Source of the DNA: Pseudoduganella dura
GTDB lineage: Bacteria > Pseudomonadota > Gammaproteobacteria > Burkholderiales > Burkholderiaceae_D
Direction of reading: 5' to 3'
Assembly: GCF_009727155.1 (NCBI RefSeq)
Contig: NZ_WNWM01000002.1
Span: 1,984,001-2,048,000 of the forward strand
DNA: 64,000 nucleotides
Numbering within the stretch: position 1 is the first letter of the stretch; every line of letters starts with the position of its first letter. Below the pieces are notes generated by a model. The model worked only from the letters and a program-made list of their open reading frames with translations, had not been told where the DNA came from and made no database searches. The translations under genes were made by a program, and so were the position numbers. Below are positions 37,878-46,736 of the stretch, one piece after another.

Positions 37878-39995
37878 ATGCTGCCCCAGACCCTCTCCGT
37901 GCGCCCCACTCCCCTTGCCCTGGCCGCCGCGCTGCTGTGCGGCGCCGTCCAGGCAGCTCCGGACATCCCGGCGCCGGAAGAAGCCGAGCAGCAGATGCAG
38001 ACGGTCGTCGTGCAGGGCACCGCGGCCGATGACAGCCACACCGCAAAAAGCAGCAAGGGTTCCGCGCGCCTCGACCTGTCGCTGCGCGAAACGCCGCAAT
38101 CGGTGTCCGTGGTCACGCGCGCGAAGCTCGACGACTTCCAGCTCGATTCCGTCAACGACATGCTCGACACCGTGACCGGCGTCACCGTCGAGCGCGTCGA
38201 GAACGACCGCACGTACTATACGTCGCGCGGCTTCGATATCACCAACTTCCAGTACGACGGCGTGGGCACCCCGTTCGTATCCGGCCTCGTGACGGGCGAT
38301 TTCGACACGGTGATCTATGACCGCGTGGACGTGGTACGCGGGGCCAACGGGCTGATGTCTGCCACCGGCAATCCGTCCGCCACCGTCAACTTCATCCGCA
38401 AGCGCCCGACGATCCCGTTCCAGGCATCGGCCAACGTCACCTACGGCTCGTGGGCCACGAAACGCGCGGAAGCCGACATCTCCGGCGCGCTGAACGAGGA
38501 AGGCACGATCTCGGCCCGCATCGTCGGCGCCTACGAGGACGGCGATTCGTACATCGACCGCTATTCCTCGAAGAAGAAGGTGTTCTACGGCGTGGTCGAA
38601 GCGAAGCTGACGGACGACACCACGCTCACCGTGGGCCACTCCAGCCAGATCAACGACACGAAAGGCGGCATGTGGGGCGCGCTGCCGCTGTACTACACCG
38701 ACCTGACGCCGACCGACCTGCCGACCGGTTATTCGACAGCCGCCGACTGGGCGCGCAACCACGTCAGCGACCAGCGCACGTTCGCCGAACTCGTCCACCA
38801 GTTCGGTAACGGCTGGCGCGCACAGGCCACCGCCACGCGCTCCACCACCAGGTCCGACGGTAAACTGTTCTATACCTACGGCACGCCGGACCGCGCCACG
38901 GGCCTCGGGTTGAAATCCTACCCGTCGCTGTATGCATCGGACCTCGAACAGAACCTGCTCGACGCCTCGGCCACCGGCCAGGTCACGCTGGGCGGCCGCA
39001 AGCACGACCTGACATTCGGCGCCAACTGGTCGCGCTCCACGCTCGACGATGTGTCGCACTACGGCCAGGGCATCGGCACCGGCCTGGTGTCGCTGGACCA
39101 GTGGACCGGCGCGTACACCGAGCCCACGTTCGACGCTTCGACCGACGGCAGTTCGTATGTCGACAAGCGCAGGTCCGTTTACGCGGCCGCGCGCTTCAAC
39201 CTCGCCGATCCGCTGAACCTGATCACCGGCGTCACGTACACGAAGGCCGACAGCACCGGCACCGCGTACGGCGTGACCCGCTTCAAGTCCGCCTCGAAGG
39301 CCACGCCGTACGTGGGCCTGACCTATGACCTGACGCCGGCGCTGACCGCGTACACCAGCTACACGGAGATCTTCAATCCGCAGAGCGAGACCGATGTCAA
39401 CGGCGTCACGCTCGATCCGATGGACGGCAAGACGGTCGAGGCGGGCCTGAAAGGCGAATGGTTCGACGGCAGGCTGAACGCCGCCGCCTCGGTGTACAAG
39501 ACCAGGCAATTGAACACCGCCGAGCAGGTCGGCCAGACGGGCACCAAGGCCTACTATCGCGGCATCGATGCCGAATCGAAGGGCATCGAATTCGACCTGT
39601 CCGGCGAAGTGGCCAAGGGGTTGCAGGCCAGCGCCGGCTTCTCCGTGATGAACCTGGAAGACGACGCCGGCAACGCCGCCAAGACGTACATGCCGCGCCG
39701 CCTGCTGCGCCTGTCCACCACGTACCAGTTGCCGATGCTGCCGCAGCTGCGCGTCGGCGCCACCGCCAACTGGCAGGACGATATCTACCGCAACGAGGCC
39801 GACGGCGCCGTGATCCGCCAGCCGTCGTACGCCACGCTGGGGCTGATGGGACGGTACGACATCAACCGGCAACTGTCGGTGGCCGTCAACGTCAACAACG
39901 TGACGGACAAGAAGTACCTGACCAGCCTGTACTGGAGCCAGAGCTACTACGCGGCGCCGCGCAATGCCAGCGTGACGCTGAACTGGAAGTACTGA
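37878..39995 (+). CDS. TonB-dependent siderophore receptor
   Basis: A 705-residue outer membrane receptor. After a signal peptide (ending near AVQAAPD), the TonB-box-like segment MQTVVVQG is at about residues 40-47. A plug domain follows with RETPQSVSVVTR and NDMLDTVTGVTVERVENDRTYYTSRGF, typical of the ferrichrome/ferric-siderophore class (TIGR01783-like), then a 22-strand barrel ending in a terminal aromatic (ASVTLNWKY). An AGGAAG site precedes the start. The Fur box upstream indicates induction under iron starvation. No tonB, exbB or transporter genes are adjacent, and the ligand is unknown. Confidence 0.93.
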   Translation: MLPQTLSVRPTPLALAAALLCGAVQAAPDIPAPEEAEQQMQTVVVQGTAADDSHTAKSSKGSARLDLSLRETPQSVSVVTRAKLDDFQLDSVNDMLDTVTGVTVERVENDRTYYTSRGFDITNFQYDGVGTPFVSGLVTGDFDTVIYDRVDVVRGANGLMSATGNPSATVNFIRKRPTIPFQASANVTYGSWATKRAEADISGALNEEGTISARIVGAYEDGDSYIDRYSSKKKVFYGVVEAKLTDDTTLTVGHSSQINDTKGGMWGALPLYYTDLTPTDLPTGYSTAADWARNHVSDQRTFAELVHQFGNGWRAQATATRSTTRSDGKLFYTYGTPDRATGLGLKSYPSLYASDLEQNLLDASATGQVTLGGRKHDLTFGANWSRSTLDDVSHYGQGIGTGLVSLDQWTGAYTEPTFDASTDGSSYVDKRRSVYAAARFNLADPLNLITGVTYTKADSTGTAYGVTRFKSASKATPYVGLTYDLTPALTAYTSYTEIFNPQSETDVNGVTLDPMDGKTVEAGLKGEWFDGRLNAAASVYKTRQLNTAEQVGQTGTKAYYRGIDAESKGIEFDLSGEVAKGLQASAGFSVMNLEDDAGNAAKTYMPRRLLRLSTTYQLPMLPQLRVGATANWQDDIYRNEADGAVIRQPSYATLGLMGRYDINRQLSVAVNVNNVTDKKYLTSLYWSQSYYAAPRNASVTLNWKY

Positions 39996-40026
39996 GCCGG
40001 CGACTCATTCACGCTTCATCCACGTC

Positions 40027-40371
40027 TCATCCATTCCTGGCGCGCAGGTCGGGCGGGGCTTCGGCCCGCTCGTGCATGCCGTAATCGCGCATCACGGCGG
40101 CGATGCGCAAACGATAATCCGCGAACAGCGCATCGCGCCCCGCCTTCTGCGCGGCACGGTGCGCCTCGATATCGCGCCACTGTTCCAGCGCCGACTCGTC
40201 GCGGAACACCGACAGCGACAGCAGCTTGCCGGGATCGGCCAGGCTCTGGAAGCGCTCGACGGAGATGAAGCCGTCGATCCTCTCCAGCAGCGGCCGCAGC
40301 GACGCGGCGCGATCGAGATAGGCCTGCCTGTGTTCCGGATGCGGCGTCACTTCGAAAATCACGGCGATCAT
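40027..40371 (-). CDS. Antibiotic biosynthesis monooxygenase (ABM) family protein
   Basis: A 114-residue protein of the dimeric alpha-beta barrel (ferredoxin-like) fold. MIAVIFEVTPHPEHRQAYLDRA, a 22-residue N-terminal segment, gives the first strand and helix, with FISVERFQSLADPGKLLSLSVF and WRDIEAHRAAQKAGR after it. Members include cofactor-free quinone monooxygenases and haem-degrading enzymes. Its ATG overlaps the stop of the P450-like gene upstream, so the two are co-translated and probably act together. Confidence 0.82.
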   Translation of the reverse strand: MIAVIFEVTPHPEHRQAYLDRAASLRPLLERIDGFISVERFQSLADPGKLLSLSVFRDESALEQWRDIEAHRAAQKAGRDALFADYRLRIAAVMRDYGMHERAEAPPDLRARNG

Positions 40372-41474
40372 GTTGCCTCCTGCTCATCGATAAAGTGCGG
40401 CATGCGGGCGTTGACCGATGGCCGGTAGCGCCAGGCCACGCGGGACAGCGGCCGCAGCGCCGGCAATACGTGCAAGGCCTGCGCGACGATCGCTCGTGCC
40501 GTCGCGTGGCCGGGGCACGCATGGCGGCCATGCCCGAAGCCGGCCGTGTCCCTCCCCCGTACACCGGCAAGGACGAGCAGGAACGCCTGTCCGGCCGGCA
40601 CCCGCACGCCGGCGATCGTCACGTCGCGCGCGGCGAAGCGGCGCGTGTTGTGGATCGCCGGATCGCGTGCCATCACGTCCACCACCAGTTCCGCCGGACC
40701 GGCAGCCGCGCCGCGCAGGCGGGCGACAATGCAATTGCCGAGCAGCCCCGCCGTGGCTTCATGCGTCTGCGTCATCAGTCCGGCCAGGTTGGCGAGCATC
40801 GTGTGCTCGTCCGGCCATGGGGCCTGCACCAGCGCAGCCAGCAGCGCCGTCCGTGGCCCGCATTGCACGAGCCGCCGCAAGGCATCGAGCAATGCCTGTG
40901 CCGCCACCGCCCCCGCCGCGAGTTCGGCGGCTGTGGCCAGCGGCGACAGGCATGCGACAAACCGGCCCACCGCTGCCGCGACATCCGGCAACTGCTCATC
41001 CGCAAAGCCCAGCAGGCTCGCCACCGTTTGCACCGGTACGCCGCACACGAACGCGTTCAGTGCGGCGGCATCGTCGACGGCATGCGCCGCGCCGGCGGCA
41101 ATATGGGCCGCAATCCTGGCGGCAACCGTGCCCGCACGTTCAGCCACCTGCGCTGGCGGCAGGCGCGCCAGTGCGCCTTGCAGCGAAGCCTTCGGCGCCG
41201 CGTGACGCGCGCCGTCGTTCATCCGCACCAGTGCACCGAACAGTCGCGCCGCCGCCCCGGCCAGTGCCGCCGGCACCGGCTCATGCACCGGCCGCACGCC
41301 GCAATCCGGATGCGCCAGCACTTCGCGCACCGTGGCAGGATGCGCCACCACCCAAAGGCGCAGCCGTTCGTCGCGGCGCGGCGCCTCGTGTTCCGCCAGG
41401 GCCGCGTAATACGGATACGGGTCCGGGTGCGTGACGGCGGCCACGGCGTCGGCCGGCCAGTGATCGGTGTGCAT
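40368..41474 (-). CDS. Cytochrome P450-like protein lacking the usual ExxR motif
   Basis: A 368-residue protein with the bacterial P450 haem loop FGHGRHACPG (residues 313-322, axial Cys320) and an I-helix motif THEATAG (237-243). The K-helix motif ExxR is missing: where E-V-L-R-x-D-P is normal, the sequence reads DVMARDP before the well-conserved HNTRRFA. The meander between the K' region and the haem loop is also about 20-25 residues shorter than usual (VLAGVRGRDTAGFGHG). The reading frame is intact, so this is not a frameshift. Its substrate is unknown. It is coupled to the ABM-family gene and divergent from an ArsR-type regulator that may control it. The start at 41474 was chosen because the extra upstream residues (to 41561) do not look P450-like. 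Confidence 0.82.
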   Translation of the reverse strand: MHTDHWPADAVAAVTHPDPYPYYAALAEHEAPRRDERLRLWVVAHPATVREVLAHPDCGVRPVHEPVPAALAGAAARLFGALVRMNDGARHAAPKASLQGALARLPPAQVAERAGTVAARIAAHIAAGAAHAVDDAAALNAFVCGVPVQTVASLLGFADEQLPDVAAAVGRFVACLSPLATAAELAAGAVAAQALLDALRRLVQCGPRTALLAALVQAPWPDEHTMLANLAGLMTQTHEATAGLLGNCIVARLRGAAAGPAELVVDVMARDPAIHNTRRFAARDVTIAGVRVPAGQAFLLVLAGVRGRDTAGFGHGRHACPGHATARAIVAQALHVLPALRPLSRVAWRYRPSVNARMPHFIDEQEAT

Positions 41475-41548
41475 GCTGCTCCTTTGCTTGATTGAACGGA
41501 TGCAGTATCCTGAAAAACCCCCAGCGATACTTCGACGGAGACCGAACC

Positions 41549-42274
41549 ATGGATGCAGCACGCTCGCACGCCGATACCGATACCGATTCCGATACCGACG
41601 GGCGCCTGGCCCGCATCGCCGCCGCCATTGCGGAACCGGCCCGCACGCGCATGCTGTGCAGCCTGCTGGACGGCCATGCGCGCACCAGCACCGAACTGTC
41701 GGCGGTGGCCGGCGTCAGCCCGTCGACCGCCAGCGCGCACCTGGCCCGGCTGCAGGAGGACGGCCTGCTGCGGCAGCTCGCGCAGGGCCGGCACCGCTAT
41801 TACAGCCTGGCCGGCGGCGAAGTGGCCGCCGCGCTGGAAGCGCTGCTCGTCGTTGCGGGGGTACGGCGCGCACCGTTCCAGCCGCGCACGCCCGATCGCC
41901 TGCGCGAAGCCCGCACCTGCTACGACCACATGGCCGGCACCGTGGCCGTGGCACTGAACGATGGCTTCGTGGCGGCGGGCTGGCTGGCCGAACACGACGG
42001 CGAATACATCTTGTCGGCGGAAGGCGAGGAACGGTTCGCGGCGCTGGGGCTGGACATTCCCGCGCTGCGCCGCCAGCGCCGCCGCTTCGCCTGCCCGTGC
42101 CTGGACTGGAGCGAACGCCGGCCGCACCTGGGCGGCGCGCTGGGCGCCGCGTTGCTGGCGCTGGCACTGCGGCAAGGCTGGGTCGAGCAGGACCTCGACA
42201 GCCGCGCCCTGGCCGTGCCGCCGGCGGGCCGGCGCCGCATGCAGGCCGCGCTGGGCCAACTGGACGCGCTGTAG
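41549..42274 (+). CDS. ArsR-family transcriptional regulator
   Basis: A 241-residue protein. A winged helix-turn-helix spans about residues 22-95 (RIAAAIAEPARTRMLCSLLD, then TSTELSAVAGVSPSTASAHL and GLLRQLAQGRHRYYSLAG). The C-terminal half is longer than in classic ArsR repressors and carries CPCLDWSERRPHLGGALG, a motif typical of a subgroup that I believe is often found next to oxidoreductases. The start at 41549 has GGAG 8 bases upstream; an upstream ATG at 41492 lies in the divergent promoter. Residues about 9-16 (DTDTDSDT) come from a 6-base DNA repeat. It is divergent from the P450 pair and probably regulates it. Confidence 0.85.
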   Translation: MDAARSHADTDTDSDTDGRLARIAAAIAEPARTRMLCSLLDGHARTSTELSAVAGVSPSTASAHLARLQEDGLLRQLAQGRHRYYSLAGGEVAAALEALLVVAGVRRAPFQPRTPDRLREARTCYDHMAGTVAVALNDGFVAAGWLAEHDGEYILSAEGEERFAALGLDIPALRRQRRRFACPCLDWSERRPHLGGALGAALLALALRQGWVEQDLDSRALAVPPAGRRRMQAALGQLDAL

Positions 42275-42278
42275 ATAG

Positions 42279-42314
42279 CAGCGTGAATCGCAGCGTGAAT
42301 CGAAGCCTAAATCG
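42279..42314. repeat. Three 12-bp tandem repeats after the ArsR gene
   Basis: CAGCGTGAATCG occurs twice in perfect tandem, followed by a third degenerate copy (AAGCCTAAATCG). It starts 5 bases after the ArsR stop. No function is evident. Confidence 0.7.
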
Positions 42315-42391
42315 CAGGTGCAGGAATAAGCACGGATTAAGACTCGCGCCCGATGATGGAATTCCACAACCATTTCCAGGGAAGAGTCGAC

Positions 42392-43066
42392 ATGAAAGAA
42401 GCCATCCGTGCCAACAAGGGTTTCATCGCGTTCCTGCTGCTGTTCGGCATCTTCCGCACCGCGGTGGCGGACTGGAACCCGATCCCGTCCGCTTCCATGC
42501 GCCCCAATCTGCTCGAGGGCGACGTGGTGTTCGTCAACCGCCTTGCCTACGACGTCAAGGTTCCGCTGACCGATATTTCGCTGGCGCGCACCGGCGAGCC
42601 GCAAAGGGGCGACGTGGTCACGTTCTCGTCGCCGAAGGACGGCACCCGGCTGATCAAGCGCATCGCCGCGCTACCCGGCGACACGGTCGAGATGCGCGGC
42701 GAACGGCTGCTGATCAACGGCCGCCAGGCCGCCTACACGGTGCTGGGCAACGGCACCGAACATATCGACGCGCTGGGCGACCTGGCGGCGCTGCACCTGC
42801 GCGAGCATAGCGGCGATGCCGACTACCGTATCCAGGTGCTGCCGCAGGTCAGCGCGATGCGCGACTTCGGCCCGGTGCAGGTACCGCGCGACAGTTACCT
42901 GATGCTGGGGGACAACCGCGACAACAGCGGCGATTCGCGCGTGTTCGGCACGGTACCGCGCGCGCTGCTGATCGGCCGCGCCGAACGCATCCTCGTTTCC
43001 GCCGACATCAAGGGCAACTGGCAACCGCGCACGGACCGTATCGGCATGAGCCTGCGCCAGGAGTAA
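42392..43066 (+). CDS. lepB: Signal peptidase I
   Basis: A 224-residue membrane-anchored serine protease that removes signal peptides from exported proteins. One N-terminal helix (FIAFLLLFGIFRTAVA) is followed by the catalytic Ser35 in IPSASMRP and the catalytic Lys89 in TRLIKRIAALPGD; the C-terminal box GDNRDNSGDSRVFG is complete. It is shorter than E. coli LepB and has a single helix, so it is probably a second, accessory copy rather than the housekeeping lepB-rnc-era one. The start at 42392 has a GGAAG site; an ATG at 42353 is an alternative. Confidence 0.93.
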   Translation: MKEAIRANKGFIAFLLLFGIFRTAVADWNPIPSASMRPNLLEGDVVFVNRLAYDVKVPLTDISLARTGEPQRGDVVTFSSPKDGTRLIKRIAALPGDTVEMRGERLLINGRQAAYTVLGNGTEHIDALGDLAALHLREHSGDADYRIQVLPQVSAMRDFGPVQVPRDSYLMLGDNRDNSGDSRVFGTVPRALLIGRAERILVSADIKGNWQPRTDRIGMSLRQE

Positions 43067-43134
43067 TGCCGGCGTTGGCGCGCGCACTTGCGTCAATGTT
43101 AAGATCGGCGCTCCCCAGCTGAACGGCGAGCGAC

Positions 43135-43869
43135 ATGATCGAATTCGATGGCCTGGCCAAGCGCTACGGCGCTTATGAAGCGGTGCGGCCCCTGACCCTC
43201 GCGGTGCGGCGCGGCGAGGTATTCGGCTTTCTCGGCCCGAACGGCGCCGGCAAGACGACCACGATCCGGATGATGATGGGCATCCTCGTGCCCAGCGCGG
43301 GCCGGGTGCTGGTCGACGGCCTCGATTGCCATGCGGGCGCCGCCGAAGTGAAGCGCCATGTCGGTTACCTGCCCGACAATCCCATCTTCTACGATTACCT
43401 GCGCGGCCGCGAGATCCTGCAATTCGTCGGCGAAATGCACGGCCTGCCGCGGCATGCCGCCGCCACCCGCGCCGAAGGGTTGCTGGCCGAATTCGGGCTC
43501 GACGACGTGTCCGAGGAATTCGCCGTGAACTATTCGATGGGCATGAAGAAGAAGCTGGGGCTGGCATGCGCGCTGGTGCACGACCCGGCCGTGCTGATCC
43601 TCGACGAGCCGATCAACGGCCTGGACCCGCGTGCCGCGCGCGACGTGCAGGAACTGCTGATAGGCCGCGCGGCCGCCGGCAAGACCATCTTCGTCTCCAC
43701 CCACCTGCTGGACATGGCGCAGCGCATGTGCGACCGGGTGGGGATCATCCACCGCGGCACGCTGGTGGCGACCGGCGCGCTCGACGAGCTGCGCGACGAC
43801 GGCGATACGTCGCTCGAGGAAGTGTTCCTGCGGTTGACGGACGAAACGGACAAAGTGGCGCCGCAATGA
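43135..43869 (+). CDS. ABC transporter ATP-binding protein
   Basis: A 244-residue ABC ATPase of the ABC-2 exporter (CcmA/NatA) type. Walker A GPNGAGKTTT is at residues 34-43, a signature-like NYSMGMKKKLGLA near 130, and Walker B AVLILDEPINGLDPR follows. Membrane partners of this class export drugs, peptides or polysaccharides. The gene overlaps the next one (ATGA), which encodes its permease fused to a protease domain. Confidence 0.92.
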   Translation: MIEFDGLAKRYGAYEAVRPLTLAVRRGEVFGFLGPNGAGKTTTIRMMMGILVPSAGRVLVDGLDCHAGAAEVKRHVGYLPDNPIFYDYLRGREILQFVGEMHGLPRHAAATRAEGLLAEFGLDDVSEEFAVNYSMGMKKKLGLACALVHDPAVLILDEPINGLDPRAARDVQELLIGRAAAGKTIFVSTHLLDMAQRMCDRVGIIHRGTLVATGALDELRDDGDTSLEEVFLRLTDETDKVAPQ

Positions 43870-46181
43870 ACGGCCACCCGCCCGTGGGCACCGTGCGCGC
43901 CGCCTGGCTGCTGGCCCGGCTGCGGCTGCGCCGCCTGCTGAACCTGGCCACCGTGTCCCTGCGGCGCAAGCCCGGCGCCGGCCGCGCCGCCACCGCCGGC
44001 AAGCGCCGCGGCCGCTGGATCCTGCCGCTGGTGATGGCGCTGATGATGACGCTGGCGTTCTCGCACCTGTCGCACCAGATCGTCGTAAACCTGCATTGCG
44101 AGCTGACACCGGGCGATGTGTGCGCCGGCCAGGTCGATGCGGCCGGCCGCGAGCGCGTGGCCACGGACGACATGCGCGAAGCTCCCTTCACTTCCGGACT
44201 GGCGCGCGGGCTGGCGATGGAACTGTGGCTGCTCTGGCTCGTGGCATTGCTGGTGCCCCTCGGCAGCCGCGAACTGGCGCAGCCGGACTGGGACCTGGAA
44301 TGGCTGGTCACGCTGCCGGTGCGCCGCAAGGGGCTGCTGTGGGCACGCGTACTGGAACGCACGGTCACCAACCCCACGGGCTGGCTGGTGCTGTGGCCGG
44401 CCGCGCTGATGATCGGCTGGCATGCCGGGCTGGACTGGACGGCGCCGCTGGCTGCCACGGTGGCGGCGCTGGCCCTGCTGGCGCTGGCCGCGGCAGTGCG
44501 CACGCTGGTCGATACGGGCCTGCGGCTGTCGCTGCCGCCGTCGCAGCTGCGCAACCTGCAGGCGGCGATCTCGGTGGCGGCGATGCCGCTGATTTACCTC
44601 GTCATCGCGCTGTCGACCGGCGCCAACGGCATGACCATGGGCTGGGCGCGCGCGTGGCCGGCGTGGACATTATGGACTCCGCCCGGCCTCGTGGTGCAGT
44701 GGCTCGATGCCCGCGCCGCGCCGGCGGCGATCGGCTTCGGCGCGCTGCTGGCGCTGCAGGCGGCGCTGTTGCTGGCGGCCGCCCTGGCGCTGCTGGAGCG
44801 CCAGTTGTCGACCGGGGTGGTGGCCGCCAGCTCGCGCGAGGCGGCACGGGCGCAGCGGCCACCGCCCGCGACCCGGCGCGCCCTGCCCGGTACCGCGCTG
44901 CAGCGGCGCGAATTGCAACTGCTGGCGCGCGATCGCACATTCCTCGTGCAGAGCCTCGTGGTGCCGCTGGTGATCATCGGCAGCCAGCTGTTCTTCACGG
45001 GCCGGATGGATGCGATGACGGAACTGGCCACGGACGGCGCGCTGCTGGCATCGATCGCGTTCGGGCTGGGCAGCTACGTGCTGCTGCTGTCGGCATTCCA
45101 GACGATCAACACGGAAGGCCAGTCGCTGTGGCTGCTGTACACCTTCCCCGCCACGCTGGAGCGGATGCTGCTGGAAAAGGCCCGCTTGTGGGCGGCGCTG
45201 GCGATGGTCTATCCCGCCGCCGTGTTCGCGGTCGGCATCGGCCTGGGGCCGGCCATCGATGTCGACCTGATTGCGCGGATCGCCCTGGTGGCGCTCGGCG
45301 TTCCGGTGTTCGCGCTGATCGCGGTGGCGCTGGGCGTCTTCGCTTCGGATCCGCTGGCGCAGGAAGCCGGGGCGCGCGTGCGGCCCACGTACGTGTACCT
45401 GTATTCGGTGCTCGCGGCGCTGTACGGCTACGCGTTGTACACCACCGAGTGGGCGCACCGCGCGGCCGTGGTGGTGCTCCTGGCCGGGCTGGCGCTGGCG
45501 CTGTGGCAAAAGGCACGCGACCACCTGCCCTATCTGCTGGACCCGACGTCGGCGTCGCCGCCGCGCGTCTCCGCGGCGGACGCCATGATTGCCGCGCTGC
45601 TGTTCTTTGCCGCGCAGGTGATCGCGCTCGCCGTCATCCACCGTGGCGGCGGCCTGCCTTCGCTGTCGGAGCTGGCGCTGGCACTGGCGATCAGCGGCGC
45701 CACCGTGTGGGCGCTGATGCGCTTCGTGTACTGGCGCATGGGCACGAACGGCGTGCCCGTGTTCCGCCACGGGCCGGTGCTGCCGGCCGTGCTGGCCGGC
45801 GCCACGTGGGCGGTGCCGGCCATCGCGGCCGGCGTGCTGTGGCTGCTGGTGGTGCGTCACTTCGGCCTCGGCCAGCTGAAGCCGGACGGCGCCATCGCGC
45901 TGCCGCTGCTGCTGGCCATCGCGTGCGTGGCCGCGCCGTTCTCCGAGGAATTCATCTTTCGCGGCCTGCTGTTCGGCGGCCTGCGCCGCTCGCTGCCCTT
46001 CATGGCGGCAGCCGTGGCCAGCGCGGCGCTGTTCGCCGTCGTGCATCCGCCGTTGTCGATGCTGCCGGTGTTCGTGCTGGGCCTGTGCACCGCGTGCGCC
46101 TACGGGCGCAATGGCGGCCTGCTGGCCCCGGTGGTCACGCACGCGCTGTACAACGGGGTGATGATCTTCATCCAGGCCTGA
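43866..46181 (+). CDS. ABC-2 type permease fused to a CPBP intramembrane protease domain
   Basis: A 771-residue polytopic membrane protein. The first about 560 residues contain many hydrophobic helices with the architecture of an ABC-2 exporter permease (ABC-type transport with gene 43135-43869). The last about 180 residues are a CPBP (CAAX protease/bacteriocin-processing, Abi) domain: SEEFIFRG with the Glu-Glu pair near residues 692-693 and Arg near 697, FAVVHPP with a His near 725, and a C-terminal VVTHALYNG near 754-762. These are the expected catalytic residues. The start is set by the ATGA overlap with the ATPase gene. Fusion may couple export to processing or self-immunity; the substrate is unknown. 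Confidence 0.85.
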   Translation: MNGHPPVGTVRAAWLLARLRLRRLLNLATVSLRRKPGAGRAATAGKRRGRWILPLVMALMMTLAFSHLSHQIVVNLHCELTPGDVCAGQVDAAGRERVATDDMREAPFTSGLARGLAMELWLLWLVALLVPLGSRELAQPDWDLEWLVTLPVRRKGLLWARVLERTVTNPTGWLVLWPAALMIGWHAGLDWTAPLAATVAALALLALAAAVRTLVDTGLRLSLPPSQLRNLQAAISVAAMPLIYLVIALSTGANGMTMGWARAWPAWTLWTPPGLVVQWLDARAAPAAIGFGALLALQAALLLAAALALLERQLSTGVVAASSREAARAQRPPPATRRALPGTALQRRELQLLARDRTFLVQSLVVPLVIIGSQLFFTGRMDAMTELATDGALLASIAFGLGSYVLLLSAFQTINTEGQSLWLLYTFPATLERMLLEKARLWAALAMVYPAAVFAVGIGLGPAIDVDLIARIALVALGVPVFALIAVALGVFASDPLAQEAGARVRPTYVYLYSVLAALYGYALYTTEWAHRAAVVVLLAGLALALWQKARDHLPYLLDPTSASPPRVSAADAMIAALLFFAAQVIALAVIHRGGGLPSLSELALALAISGATVWALMRFVYWRMGTNGVPVFRHGPVLPAVLAGATWAVPAIAAGVLWLLVVRHFGLGQLKPDGAIALPLLLAIACVAAPFSEEFIFRGLLFGGLRRSLPFMAAAVASAALFAVVHPPLSMLPVFVLGLCTACAYGRNGGLLAPVVTHALYNGVMIFIQA

Positions 46182-46196
46182 ACGGCCGGGGCGCGG

Positions 46197-46490
46197 CTAC
46201 AGCAGGCGCTGCGGGAACAGCGCGCCGATCGCCCACAGCGTCAGTGCGCCCAGCGCGCTGACGGCGGCCGTCACCACCACGATCATCAGCGGCAGGTGGT
46301 GCTCGGCCAGCTCATCGGCCAGCACGATCGTGCCCAGCGCCACGATCAATTGAAGCGGCACGATGACGCGCAGGCGCCGCGGCGCCAGCGGATAGCCGCG
46401 CCGGTACAGGTTGCGCGCAACGAGTACCACCGGCCCGCACAGCACGGCCAGGAACACGGCGACGATCAGGATCAGTTGCAGCAGGCGCAT
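46197..46490 (-). CDS. Small membrane protein of unknown function
   Basis: A 97-residue protein with three likely membrane helices (LQLILIVAVFLAVLCGPVVLVA, 22 residues at the N-terminus, then VPLQLIVALGTIVLA and MIVVVTAAVSALGALTLWAIGALF). No family is recognised. It lies beyond the terminator of the first TerD-family gene and converges with the ABC permease gene, so it appears to be an independent unit. Confidence 0.55.
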   Translation of the reverse strand: MRLLQLILIVAVFLAVLCGPVVLVARNLYRRGYPLAPRRLRVIVPLQLIVALGTIVLADELAEHHLPLMIVVVTAAVSALGALTLWAIGALFPQRLL

Positions 46491-46560
46491 TCTTGGTCAT
46501 TCCTGGAAAATTGTCAGCATACTGCAGCCACCCGCCAGTAATGCAGGAATATTTCTGGGC

Positions 46561-46593
46561 AAAAAAAGCGGTGGCCGGAAACCGGACCACCGC
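46561..46593 (-). terminator. Terminator of Ter copy A
   Basis: On the minus strand GCGGTGGTCCGG and CCGGCCACCGC form a stem with one bulge, followed by seven T residues. The hairpin and about 40 bases around it are also found after the second TerD-family gene (54366-54392), which marks one edge of the duplication. Confidence 0.85.
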
Positions 46594-46736
46594 GAAGGGA
46601 AGCGCGCCATGGGGCAGGCGCAGGTGAAACTCGGTACATGCTGCATGTTCGTGCACGGCGGCGCGGGGCCGCCGTGGCTCACTTGCGGCGCTGCTTCTAC
46701 AGCCACTGCATTGCAGCGCTGCGGTTGCGGCGCTTG

